Made by a program: the position numbers and the translations under genes. The notes beneath the pieces are model-generated. The model did no database searches and was not told the origin of the DNA. It saw nothing but the letters and a program-made list of their open reading frames with translations. A stretch of 64,000 nucleotides of DNA from Bog-473 sp963756025. Lineage in GTDB: Bacteria > Actinomycetota > Acidimicrobiia > Acidimicrobiales > RAAP-2. The stretch is from the NCBI GenBank assembly GCA_963756025.1, contig CAVWMF010000007.1:992001-1056000 (forward strand). Direction: 5' to 3'. Each line of letters opens with the position of its first letter. Within the stretch, counting starts at the first letter, position 1. Shown piece by piece: positions 43,022 through 50,442 of this stretch.

Positions 43022-43438
43022 ATGAACTCGTCTCGGATGGCGGCAGCATCACGGCAGACGAAGCGTCAGGGTGGGCCATCAAAGCGTTGGTACTCGTGCC
43101 TCAAGAAAGCTGGTGGATGTGGTCGGATCTGGATCGTCGCCGACGCACTTGAAACATATTTCTTTTGGGTTGCTCCTGCGAAGGGCTACAACCGGCTCGA
43201 CCCGGATCGGGTCAACTTCAAGTTCCTGAAGTACACGATCACCGGCATCCGAGCTTATTTCAAGGTGGCCGAAGCGAGAAGGAAAAAGATGGAAGCCGAC
43301 GATCCCGACTTCGAACCTGCCGATGGTTGGGACGACTACGTAGATCGGTACTTGGAGGACGTGCGCCCGTCCGTCTACGACGGGATCGACCCGGAGTTTG
43401 ACCTCGGACTCAAAGTCGTCCCCCCATACGCTCGGTGA
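43022..43438 (+). pseudogene. remnant of a second large serine integrase
   Basis: From about 43061 the frame reads KRQGGPSKRWYSCLKKAGGCGRIWIVADALETYF, the zinc-ribbon part of a large serine recombinase, related to KRWYGCVKKRG and GCGRVWVGADGVEKY of the intact integrase. It then jumps to RLDPDRVNFKF, matching RFDPDRLQFEF near that protein's C terminus, so the helical middle is missing. A tail of about 70 acidic residues (to 43438) is unrelated. The first CxxC and the catalytic domain are absent. This is a leftover of an earlier element at the same place. Confidence 0.65.
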
Positions 43439-43809
43439 GGCCTCGGTACGGGCCGATGAGCGGTTTGCGGCCTTAGTCTCGTCATCAGAGTCGGACGGCT
43501 CCTGGGAAGCCTCAGGGGCCTGTGGGGTCGTCGTAGATGCTAGGACGTTCTAGCTCAGAGCGGCACGGATGGAGTCGGCGGCTTGCTCGTCCCGTCGTCT
43601 TTGTCCAACCATAAAGCTAGTGATTGCTCCGGCGCTCGCAATCGCTCCGTTGCGACTTTGGGTTGAAAACTTCTTTGATACACTGGTACCACGGCAGCAG
43701 AACGGCGCTAGTTCGTCCCGGCTGAACCGCCTTTGATCTCTCTTGATCTCTCTTGATCTGCTGAAGCCGGTCTCGTGACCGTGAGCTTCCAAATATCAGC
43801 TGGATGTTG
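43439..43809. other. gene-poor stretch with a 10-bp tandem repeat
   Basis: No convincing gene. A minus-strand frame at 43550-43792 (80 codons) has no recognisable features. TTGATCTCTC is repeated at 43733-43742 and 43743-43752, with a partial third copy to 43760. The base composition is lower than in the chromosome part. The region leads into the interleaved repeats at 43810. Confidence 0.5.
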
Positions 43810-43893
43810 TTCCGTCTGGCTTGACTAAGTTCATGGATATCACTCCGTAGTCAAGCCAGACGGGGCCGCATCCTCAAACACGGAGTGATATCC
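43810..43893. repeat. two interleaved long inverted repeats (possible RNA pseudoknot)
   Basis: Arm A CCGTCTGGCTTGACTA (43812-43827) pairs perfectly with A' at 43848-43863, and in RNA extends to 43810/43865 with U-G pairs. Arm B GGATATCACTCCGT (43835-43848) lies in the loop of A/A' and pairs perfectly with B' at 43880-43893, downstream of A'. The order A-B-A'-B' is that of an H-type pseudoknot. A run of six or more T follows at about 43925. The structure sits 94 bases before the initiator gene and could control its expression, or be a DNA processing site. Confidence 0.85.
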
Positions 43894-43986
43894 AATGCAA
43901 ACAAACCGTCCGTCCGTCTCCCCTGATTTTTTAACGGCCAGTGGGTCTAGTCCGCCGACTGCGGCCGAGATCAACGGGGAGTCGTC

Positions 43987-45204
43987 ATGACGTCCCTAAG
44001 TGTCACTGACAATAGCGACGAGCATCAGCACGACTACCCTAACTTCACCCGGATCCCGTGGGCGGTGCTGGAATCTCCCGGCCTGTCGAACAATGCGAAA
44101 CTACTGTTCGGCTTTCTAGATAAGTACGCCGGGAAAAACGGCCAGGCCTTCCCGAGTCGGAAAACTCTTGCCACGGACATGAACTCTTCATTGCGGACCG
44201 TCGATTCCGCCGTGAAAGAACTAGTCTCGGCTGGGTTCCTGATCGTCCAGCATAACTTTGCGAAGGATTCCGGTCTGCAGAGATCGTCCAACTATTTCCC
44301 GAAGCCCTATGGCTTCACTGAAGACAAAGTGCCTGATGAGAGTAGTGCGCAAAATCAGCTACACCCTGACGAGACAGGGGGTGCAGAATCAGCTATACCC
44401 GGTCTAGCTGAAACTGCGCACCAGGTGCGCAAAATGAGCTATACCCGGGGTGCAAAATCAGCTACACCGGGTATAGCTGAAACTGCGCACCTTAATAAGA
44501 ACCATATAAGTAGAACCAGTGAAGAAGAACTAGTGAATGAAGAACTAGGGAAGAAGAACCACGGTAACCCGGCAGACTCCTCCGTCGTCTGCGTGGATTC
44601 CTTCCCGGACATCAAAGAGATTTCTTCTTCGTCAGCCGAGGAGGTTGGGGACAGGGACTCGGACGAATCGATCCACCAGTCGAAGCCTCTTCGGGACTTT
44701 TCGGACAGTCCCGTTGTGAAGCAGAAGAAATCCAAAGCTTCCGGGCAGAACACGTCACTGTCAGACTCTCTTGCCAAGGCGGATCCTGTCATCGTCCGGG
44801 ACCTGTTTGACGCATGGGCTTCGACAGGTAACGGAAAGTCTCAGTCAACTGATGACCGACTCGGATACATTGCCCGTGCCCTTGTCGAGTGGAACTTTTC
44901 TCCTGAAGACGTATGGGATGCCCTCAATGGCTGGGAAAACGACGCATGGGAAAGACGTCCGCAGTTCAAGGATATTAGCTACCTCCTCGGATCTGTCGAG
45001 GATGTCGAGAAGTTCAGGGACCTTAAGAGAAATCCACATAGAGAGGTTCTGTTCTCGGCCCATCGTTCGTATTCGAAAAAGGCGAATCCTTACGTCGTAT
45101 CGGATCCAGATCACCCTAAGCCTGATCAACCTAAGCCTGATCCGTCTGTTCAAAGTCTGGTAGACCGGATCCGCGGTATCAGTAAAGAGGATCCCTTGCC
45201 GTGA
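43987..45204 (+). CDS. replication initiator-like protein with N-terminal winged helix
   Basis: The 405-residue protein starts at ATG 43987 after GGGGAG. Residues about 20-105 form a helix_turn_helix_36-like winged helix: FTRIPWAVLESPGLSNNAKLLFGFLDKYAGKNGQAFPSRKTLATDMNSSLRTVDSAVKELVSAGFLIV, as found in plasmid and phage replication initiators. Residues 120-168 are encoded by an iteron array. A Ser/Glu-rich linker follows, then a second folded region (about 255-350, DPVIVRDLFDAWASTGNGKSQSTDDRLGYIARAL) and a DHPKPDQPKPDP tail. It probably opens an origin within its own gene. No helicase or primase motif is visible. Confidence 0.75.
   Translation: MTSLSVTDNSDEHQHDYPNFTRIPWAVLESPGLSNNAKLLFGFLDKYAGKNGQAFPSRKTLATDMNSSLRTVDSAVKELVSAGFLIVQHNFAKDSGLQRSSNYFPKPYGFTEDKVPDESSAQNQLHPDETGGAESAIPGLAETAHQVRKMSYTRGAKSATPGIAETAHLNKNHISRTSEEELVNEELGKKNHGNPADSSVVCVDSFPDIKEISSSSAEEVGDRDSDESIHQSKPLRDFSDSPVVKQKKSKASGQNTSLSDSLAKADPVIVRDLFDAWASTGNGKSQSTDDRLGYIARALVEWNFSPEDVWDALNGWENDAWERRPQFKDISYLLGSVEDVEKFRDLKRNPHREVLFSAHRSYSKKANPYVVSDPDHPKPDQPKPDPSVQSLVDRIRGISKEDPLP
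44345..44491. repeat. iteron array inside the initiator gene (candidate origin)
   Basis: Six related units of 20-23 bases. Four are direct, at 44345-44366, 44381-44400, 44424-44446 and 44449-44468. Two are inverted, at 44401-44422 and 44469-44491. The common form is GTGCGCA, three variable bases, then TCAGCTAYACC. The order is direct-direct-inverted twice, so a block of about 70-80 bases was duplicated. Such repeats are typical of initiator binding sites. Initiator genes with the origin in the middle are known in phage lambda O and RepA_N plasmids (family knowledge). Confidence 0.85.
44491..44520. other. AT-rich tract next to the iterons (candidate unwinding element)
   Basis: Directly after the last iteron the sequence becomes AT-rich (CTTAATAAGAACCATATAAG) while still coding. 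Initiator binding sites beside an AT-rich segment are the usual layout of a replication origin. Assignment as the melting site is inference. Confidence 0.45.
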
Positions 45205-45221
45205 TACTGAGCCATATGCGG

Positions 45222-45227
45222 TATAAT
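45222..45227 (+). promoter_or_regulatory. consensus -10 hexamer TATAAT before the excisionase-like gene
   Basis: TATAAT lies at 45222-45227, with TTGCCG at 45196-45201 as a poor -35 (20-base gap). Transcription would start near 45234, two bases before ATG 45236. That means a leaderless message, or a short leader if ATG 45260 (preceded by AAAGGA) is the true start. Confidence 0.5.
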
Positions 45228-45235
45228 AGTTTGGA

Positions 45236-45436
45236 ATGGACAAAAGGAATGTAAAGACTATGGCGAGAAAAAAGAATGTTCACCTCACTGTTCCTGAGGC
45301 GGCAAGCGAACTCCGAATATTTCCCGAGACTATCTATCGTTTATGCCGCAAAGGAAAAATGCCAGGTGCAATGAAGATCGGCAAATCTTGGAGAATCGAC
45401 ACATCAAAGATACCTATTCAGGTAGGACCAGACTGA
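45236..45436 (+). CDS. excisionase/MerR-like helix-turn-helix protein
   Basis: A 66-residue basic protein of the HTH_17 (BldC/Xis-like) type: HLTVPEAASELRIFPETIYRLCRKGKMPGAMKIGKSWRIDTSKI. The winged-helix pattern with KIGKSWRID is that of excisionases and small DNA-binding proteins. It follows the initiator gene by 31 bases and probably serves as recombination directionality factor for the serine integrase or as a regulator of replication. ATG 45236 and ATG 45260 are both possible starts. Its A+T-rich codons differ from the chromosomal genes. Confidence 0.8.
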   Translation: MDKRNVKTMARKKNVHLTVPEAASELRIFPETIYRLCRKGKMPGAMKIGKSWRIDTSKIPIQVGPD

Positions 45437-45592
45437 TCAATGAAGCTGCTACACAGGGATTCGAACGATCAGGCATTACATTTCGGCTGGCTATCCCATG
45501 GGTCGGGTCGCACACGCCCCCCCGATACTGACGGGGACAAGGCAGGCAAGGCAAAGGTCGATCCTCGCCACTCATCTCCGCTATGCGCCGCC

Positions 45593-45724
45593 ATGGGAGG
45601 AGTGGGCGTGGCGATCGAATATGTCTTGGCTCATATCGATGAGATCACCCCGGCTAACCTGGAATCTGCCGAATGGAGTAACAGGGCTCCGGATCCTCGG
45701 TTGCTCGAAAAGGAATGGGAATGA
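45593..45724 (+). CDS. small hypothetical protein (43 aa)
   Basis: The frame from ATG 45593 encodes MGGVGVAIEYVLAHIDEITP and continues to LLEKEWE, an amphipathic, acidic short protein. Two internal GTG codons (45602, 45608) come after GGAGG-like sequence (45597-45601), so the real start may be the second. No family was recognised. It is the only frame in the following kilobase with protein-like composition, and the call is weak. Confidence 0.3.
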   Translation: MGGVGVAIEYVLAHIDEITPANLESAEWSNRAPDPRLLEKEWE

Positions 45725-46586
45725 CTGGCACGAGGGGCCCCTACAAGCCAGCCTAGCCTCGGTAGGCGTAAATCCTCTAGCTATCCCATTACGCTGGCTT
45801 AAAACGAATCCTAGGGCCTAATCGTGGGATCCTGAGCATTAGGCGGGAACGAACATTCGATACGGGTCGTCCCACCAGGGTACGACCGGATAAACGCTTC
45901 GGCAATGCAGCCCAACTTTTGATTGGCATCCAGTGGGGAGGCGTGAAAGGTTCAGTCAATCCCCGAAGATGGGGATTAGAATACCGAGTATTCTACCAAA
46001 GCGGTAGCTGCAGCACTTCCAACTCTTCGAAGCGAGGTTACGTATTGCCACGTGCATCGGCGACGCCGACTCGGCACGGACCTATCTTCAAGCATGAGCC
46101 AGAGTCCGATCTCAGCTCTCCTCGCCTGATGGCAGCTCCATCGACATCAGGCACTGCCGTTTCTTGACCGGAGGCCCTCAGAGCTGCCCGTCAAAATCTT
46201 GCAACCCTTTCATGAGCTTCGCCAGGAGTGCCACAGCGAGTCGGGCGATGTTGTTCAATCGACACTGCCGCAGTATCTCAGCTCACATCTTCACAGATGC
46301 GCAGAAGGGCTCCACCCCTTTCGGTGCAGCGTTGACCCTTCTCGATTGACGAGTAGAACTTGAGATCCCCCGATCCCGAGAAATCGGAACATCTTTTTGA
46401 TTCGAAGTGGTGAGCAAAGCTCGATTCAGAAGCAACAAGTGGCTTCTTTCCTATCTCCTTGCATCGGCCGCTTCCATGAGGTCGTGAAACTGGCACTCTT
46501 GCTTCGACCCTTCTCGCAATATGCCAGGTAGAGGTCATTTTTGGGATCAAGGCAACGTAACTGGCCTGTTCGGAGTTCTATAGGGC
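45725..46586. other. gene-poor region with two adjacent inverted repeats
   Basis: I see no convincing gene here. AATCCCC (45958-45964) pairs with GGGGATT (45971-45977), and immediately next TAGAATAC (45977-45984) pairs with GTATTCTA (45988-45995). These are short hairpins, possibly a terminator or a protein site. A minus-strand stretch near 46190-46290 reads like a protein tail (NNIARLAVALLAKLMKG) but is closed by stops within about 35 codons and is probably a decayed gene. Confidence 0.5.
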
Positions 46587-46601
46587 GTGGGATTATCTCG
46601 A

Positions 46602-47141
46602 ATGACCCGGCGCAGTGCCGCCGGGGACCCATCATTCGACAGCTTCGCCCGGGCGCAGGCCCCCCTGTTGCTCCGCACGGCAGTGTTGATCACCGGGGAT
46701 CGAGGGCACGCCGAGGATCTTGTGCAGACCACGCTCTTGCGCACCGCAGGCCGTTGGTCGGTCGCCGCTGCCTCACCCAAGGCCTACGCATTTCGTGTCC
46801 TCATCAATCTCGGCCGTGACCGGGCACGGCGACTCCGGCGACGGATCAGAGAAGATCTGAGCGGATCCATGGAGTTGCCACTCCTTTCGCCGTATGCCGC
46901 TGACGAGACCGGGTCGGTGCTGGACCGCCAACTTTTGACATCGGCGCTCGCCGAACTCACCGCCGCTCAACGGGAGGTGGTCGTGTTGCGGTTCTTGGGG
47001 GACCTCTCGGTCGTCGAGACCGCCACTGTCCTTCGCATCAGCGAGGGCACCGTGAAATCGACCACGGCCAAGGCGACCGCACGCTTGAGACTCCTGCTTA
47101 CCGATGAACCGTTACCACCGGAGGTGCACAGTGATTACTGA
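46602..47141 (+). CDS. SigE-family ECF sigma factor
   Basis: An extracytoplasmic-function sigma factor of 179 residues. Region 2 is FDSFARAQAPLLLRTAVLITGDRGHAEDLVQTTLLRTAGRW. Region 4 is LTAAQREVVVLRFLGDLSVVETATVLRISEGTVKSTTAKATARLRLLL with its recognition helix. The pattern is that of the actinobacterial SigE (SigK-like) group with many members. ATG 46602 is chosen over GTG 46587. It overlaps the next gene by 11 bases, so the sigma factor and the membrane protein are coupled. Confidence 0.92.
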   Translation: MTRRSAAGDPSFDSFARAQAPLLLRTAVLITGDRGHAEDLVQTTLLRTAGRWSVAAASPKAYAFRVLINLGRDRARRLRRRIREDLSGSMELPLLSPYAADETGSVLDRQLLTSALAELTAAQREVVVLRFLGDLSVVETATVLRISEGTVKSTTAKATARLRLLLTDEPLPPEVHSDY

Positions 47142-47952
47142 CGATGAACTGCATGACCAACTCCGTCAACGGCTGTCCGCCGAGACGGCGCACCTGAACC
47201 TGCGAACCGATCCAGTGCCGTGGGTCCATGGTCGATTGCGTCGTCGTCGCAATCGACGAATCGCACAAGTGCTAGGAGTGGTGCTCACGGCGACGTTGGC
47301 AGCCGTACTCGTGACCGTGCAGTCAACGCCACGTCCCACTGAGGCACACAGCTCGTCGAACGTCCTGCAGCGTTTTCACATGGCCCTGGTTGATGCAGTA
47401 GCGGACAACGTCATCAAGATAACCGGAGGGGGTCCGACGTTTTGGATACACCAAGGCGTCGGCCTGATGGTGTCGCCCGACGGTCTCGGCGAAGACCTCG
47501 TGACAATCCAGAACGGGGAGGTGACCGCCACTGTCGTGAACTACACCACCAAGACTTGGTACACCATGAGCATCTCGGCCGCAAACGAGCCGACGGGAGT
47601 CGATACAAACCCATGCAATGGCGTCGGGGAAAACATGTTGACGTTCGCTAATCCCACTGCCCTCCAACAAGAACTCAAGGCCGAGCAGTTCGTCCGTGTT
47701 CCCGGCACTCAGGTCGTGGATGGCCAGACCACCGTTGAGCTGGAGTCGAGCTGTAATGCCAAGCCGGTAGCCATGATCTACCTCAATGCCGACACGCTCC
47801 TTCCGGTCGAGATGATGCCGCTACTCCCACCCATCCCTGAGCTACGCAACCCCTTTGTTATGCATTTCACCGTCCTTCCGGCCACGCCGGCCAACCTTGC
47901 CCACCTGAAGCTCCAAATCCCGGCGGGGTTCACCCAGGTCCCAGGCTCCTGA
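47131..47952 (+). CDS. membrane-anchored protein paired with the sigma factor
   Basis: The 273-residue protein starts at GTG 47131, preceded by GGAGG (47119-47123). A short cytoplasmic part (HDQLRQRLSAETAHLNLRTDPVPWVHGRLRRRRNRR) is followed by a single span (IAQVLGVVLTATLAAVLVTV) and an extracytoplasmic domain of about 210 residues with two cysteines. Position and topology suggest a partner or anti-sigma-like sensor of the preceding ECF sigma factor, although no zinc anti-sigma motif (HxxxCxxC) is present. Confidence 0.65.
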   Translation: MITDDELHDQLRQRLSAETAHLNLRTDPVPWVHGRLRRRRNRRIAQVLGVVLTATLAAVLVTVQSTPRPTEAHSSSNVLQRFHMALVDAVADNVIKITGGGPTFWIHQGVGLMVSPDGLGEDLVTIQNGEVTATVVNYTTKTWYTMSISAANEPTGVDTNPCNGVGENMLTFANPTALQQELKAEQFVRVPGTQVVDGQTTVELESSCNAKPVAMIYLNADTLLPVEMMPLLPPIPELRNPFVMHFTVLPATPANLAHLKLQIPAGFTQVPGS

Positions 47953-48056
47953 TTGCCCTCATCGCAGGCTCCCGGGCCTCGTAGATTCGGAGTGATCAGG
48001 ACGCCCCCGAGGAGGCCCGCACTCCGGTGTAGTTAGGGAGTGGCAACTAGTCCAGT

Positions 48057-48344
48057 TCAGCTGGATTCAGTGCGTCGCTGGAGATCCATCTTCGCCTCAG
48101 AAGCGGCAAGTCCGACCCAGAGGAGCCACTCCGCTTCGGGGGGATCGGTGTCGAGGTATCCATTGAAAGCCTCGAACATTTCGTCTGTGAAGATGGACAC
48201 CAGCTCTTGAAGTTCTTCAACCGAAGTGACCTCCATAACGAGGTCACGCTCGACGTCATCACTGATCGACCATTTCTCAACCAACTCAATCGAGAGGGTG
48301 TTGAGCGGAACTGGCAGTCCAGAGGGATTTGGTCGTTGGGTCAC
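48057..48344 (-). CDS. hypothetical acidic protein (95 aa)
   Basis: Encodes a small acidic protein with IELVEKWSISDDVERDLVMEVTSVEELQELVSIFTDEMFEAFNGYL and DTDPPEAEWLLWVGLAASEAKMDL. The composition and helix pattern look like a real soluble protein, similar in feel to immunity proteins of contact-dependent systems, but I recognise no family. It is followed downstream by nothing on that strand. An overlapping frame at 48047-48289 is less protein-like. Confidence 0.5.
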   Translation of the reverse strand: MTQRPNPSGLPVPLNTLSIELVEKWSISDDVERDLVMEVTSVEELQELVSIFTDEMFEAFNGYLDTDPPEAEWLLWVGLAASEAKMDLQRRTESS

Positions 48345-48417
48345 GAGGTATTACTAGTCGATTCCCTGCACCCCTCCCAAGTCCTGCCGACCTGCCCAAC
48401 CGACCCAGCGAAGTGAG

Positions 48418-49164
48418 TCACTCTGCCTCGTAGGGGTCCCTGATCGAAACATGGAATGTCAGCTCGTCCCACCGCACCGTCAGTATTGATGCCCCCTTGG
48501 GAACACCGGGCATGAATCGTGCTCGTCCGGTTTGCTCGTTCCCGCTGCCGCTCCAGCCACCTCCTGTATCGTGATACTCGGTACCCAGGTCGTCAGAGAG
48601 CCTAAACTTGTATCTCGTCGCTCGGTTGAGCTGATGAAGGAACCTCTGCCGCAGCATCCTGCGCTCGCCCTCGGGAAGTCCCGCAGTGTCTCGCTCGTGA
48701 TCTCTCAGCTCGTCGGCATACTCGATTTCAGCATCTGGCAACGGAGCCATGCGCCAGGCGACCGCCACCATCGAGTCATAGCGCTCGATTCCCAAAATCT
48801 GCAGGCGACCTCCGAACGGAACCTCTCGGTCGGCATCGGCCACGGGAATCAGTTCGAGAAACCGGGCCACTGGCGCAGCCGGTTTCGGTGGTGGACGATC
48901 ACCCTCACCGACGAGGACCATTCGTGCACCCTTGAATCCAGGTGGCAGCGGGTCAAGCGGCTCCAGGCCGAGGGCCACGTACATTCGGTTGTTCCAGTCG
49001 TGGGCCTCATCGGCATCCATCGCATCTGCTGCCCGAAGCGCCTCGATGGCCCCACCGAATCCCGCCAGCATCTGTTGTCTCCATTGGGAGACCTCGATTT
49101 GGGGCGGGTGATCTCTGGCAATCATCAGACGCTCCACTAGATATCTTTGTGCCCCTTGGTTCAT
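48418..49164 (-). CDS. uncharacterised protein, paralogue A
   Basis: A 248-residue protein from ATG 49164 (MNQGAQRYLVERL). It aligns over its length with the protein at 49593-50312. Shared parts include the start (AQxYLVExLxxAR), DWxxRMxVALGxEPxDP, a proline-rich RPPPxP stretch, GGRLxxxxxExYDSxVxxxW, a charged ExxDHERD-like helix, and LSDDLGTEYHDTGGGWSGSG near the C terminus. The DDLGT.Y-type strand segment occurs in several actinobacterial hypothetical proteins. No catalytic motif or signal peptide is seen. Function unknown. Confidence 0.65.
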   Translation of the reverse strand: MNQGAQRYLVERLMIARDHPPQIEVSQWRQQMLAGFGGAIEALRAADAMDADEAHDWNNRMYVALGLEPLDPLPPGFKGARMVLVGEGDRPPPKPAAPVARFLELIPVADADREVPFGGRLQILGIERYDSMVAVAWRMAPLPDAEIEYADELRDHERDTAGLPEGERRMLRQRFLHQLNRATRYKFRLSDDLGTEYHDTGGGWSGSGNEQTGRARFMPGVPKGASILTVRWDELTFHVSIRDPYEAE

Positions 49165-49217
49165 ATCTGCGTCCCCTCTCGGGCAGGCCTGACTTGTCAA
49201 ATGAGGGTATCTCGCAA

Positions 49218-49472
49218 ATGGATGAGCGCCCCGGCGTGCCGGTCACTTTGGATGCTGGGGCTTATTGGACTCTGTATCGTCGCCGAATGGCTCTGAAACT
49301 TTGCGAACTGCTCAGCATCGTGCTCTTGATGATCGTTGGCGGCCTCTACTGGGGGCCATGGGTGGCACTCACTCGATCCATGGTCACGTTTGAGCCGGAA
49401 GTGTTTCTCGCCATCGTCAAGCGGATGAATCACAATATGGAAATCGCCTTGGGCCACCCGTCGAAGGAGTGA
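49218..49472 (+). CDS. short membrane protein, possibly truncated
   Basis: The 84-residue product of ATG 49218 has one clear span (LCELLSIVLLMIVGGLYWGPWVAL) and then LTRSMVTFEPEVFLAIVKRMNHNMEIALGHPSKE. The GxYWGPWVALxRSxxTFEPExFLAIxxRM pattern resembles the beginning of longer membrane proteins that have three or four more spans. Here the frame ends early with TGA TAA, so it may be a fragment. It lies between the two paralogous unknown genes on the opposite strand. Confidence 0.5.
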   Translation: MDERPGVPVTLDAGAYWTLYRRRMALKLCELLSIVLLMIVGGLYWGPWVALTRSMVTFEPEVFLAIVKRMNHNMEIALGHPSKE

Positions 49473-49592
49473 TAACGCTTCATCACGGCTCAAAGAGGGA
49501 GCCACGCTCGCTTGCTCTTCCGGCGATTGCGGCCTTGAGAGGGGACGGGCAAGAACCATCCTCCGACCCGCTGTTCCAAACGACGTGATACC

Positions 49593-50312
49593 TCAACTGA
49601 TAGGGATTGGCACATCAAGTCCGAGCCATGAGAACACGAGCAGGGAAGCTTCCGCTGGGGGTGCCTGAAACTCCGCTTCACCGGTCATCCCATTGGGACC
49701 GGTGCCGTGGCGTGACCCCAACTGAATATACGACGTGCCGAGATCATCTCGTAGGGCGAACCTGTAGAGCCTGATCATTGCCAGTTCCGCATGTCCCTTT
49801 TGCCTCAGATCCTCCTCCGCCCACGCTTCTAGCCCAATGAGATCCCGCTCAAGAGCGGCGGTCTCGTCGGGAAAGACTGATGCGACGTCGGGCTGGGGAG
49901 AGACGTGCCATCTGATGACTACTGCGGAGTCGTAGAACTCAGCCGCAATAACTCGAAGTCTGCCACCGTGGACCTCGAACTCCTCTTCGGGTCCTGGCTG
50001 CGAACGAATGAACACAGGAGTACTGCGGGGCTGAGGTGGCGGAGGGCGCTTGGCGGGATCGCCGACGTAGATGGTCCGGATGACGCCAGATGGAGCGGGG
50101 TCGGGTGGCTCGTAACCGAGGGCGACGAGCATCCTGCGATACCAGTCCTGCTGCTCTTCGTGTGTAACAACTTCCAGGTAGCGGAATCCAGCCAATACGC
50201 CTGCGAAGTGGCTCAGTTGTGTTTGTTTGGCCTCGTAGTCGTCACCCATCCCGAACTGCCCTCTTGCCCTGGCAAGTGCCTCCACCAAATACCATTGGGC
50301 TTCGGGCTTCAC
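49593..50312 (-). CDS. uncharacterised protein, paralogue B
   Basis: A 239-residue relative of the protein at 48418-49164. GTG 50312 (VKPEAQWYLVEALARARGQ) is chosen because it aligns exactly with the start of paralogue A, although the frame is open to ATG 50417. It shares DWYRRMLVALGYEPPDP, RPPPPQPRSTPVF, GGRLRVIAAEFYDSAVVIRWHV, ETAALERDLIGLEAWAEEDL and ALRDDLGTSYIQLGSRHG. Divergence is high, so the duplication is old or both were acquired separately. No function can be given. Confidence 0.65.
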   Translation of the reverse strand: MKPEAQWYLVEALARARGQFGMGDDYEAKQTQLSHFAGVLAGFRYLEVVTHEEQQDWYRRMLVALGYEPPDPAPSGVIRTIYVGDPAKRPPPPQPRSTPVFIRSQPGPEEEFEVHGGRLRVIAAEFYDSAVVIRWHVSPQPDVASVFPDETAALERDLIGLEAWAEEDLRQKGHAELAMIRLYRFALRDDLGTSYIQLGSRHGTGPNGMTGEAEFQAPPAEASLLVFSWLGLDVPIPIS

Positions 50313-50442
50313 GGGCGAGAACAATATCCCTTTGAACTCCCGGCTACTGGTGTCCCACTCCCGGCCTCCGTGGCTATACCAGGAACTGTCGAACCATACC
50401 CTCGACAGCGGAGTCATAATGGGGACGAGGGAGGTTTTTTAG

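Noticed and set aside
43550..43792. Minus-strand 80-codon reading frame
   Set aside because: No protein-like pattern, no ribosome binding site, and it overlaps a tandem repeat.
44345..44491. Repeat cluster that at first looks like a CRISPR array
   Set aside because: Units are in both orientations, spacing is 0-15 bases and irregular, the repeats vary, the tract is coding, and no cas genes are near. An iteron array fits better.
45445..45530. Minus-strand tRNA-like T-loop (GTTCGAATCC)
   Set aside because: The T-stem bases do not pair (only two of five), and no matching anticodon or acceptor arms were found.
46278..46550. Minus-strand 90-codon reading frame
   Set aside because: Composition is not protein-like and no start signal is seen. 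A different short frame nearby looks like a decayed gene tail.
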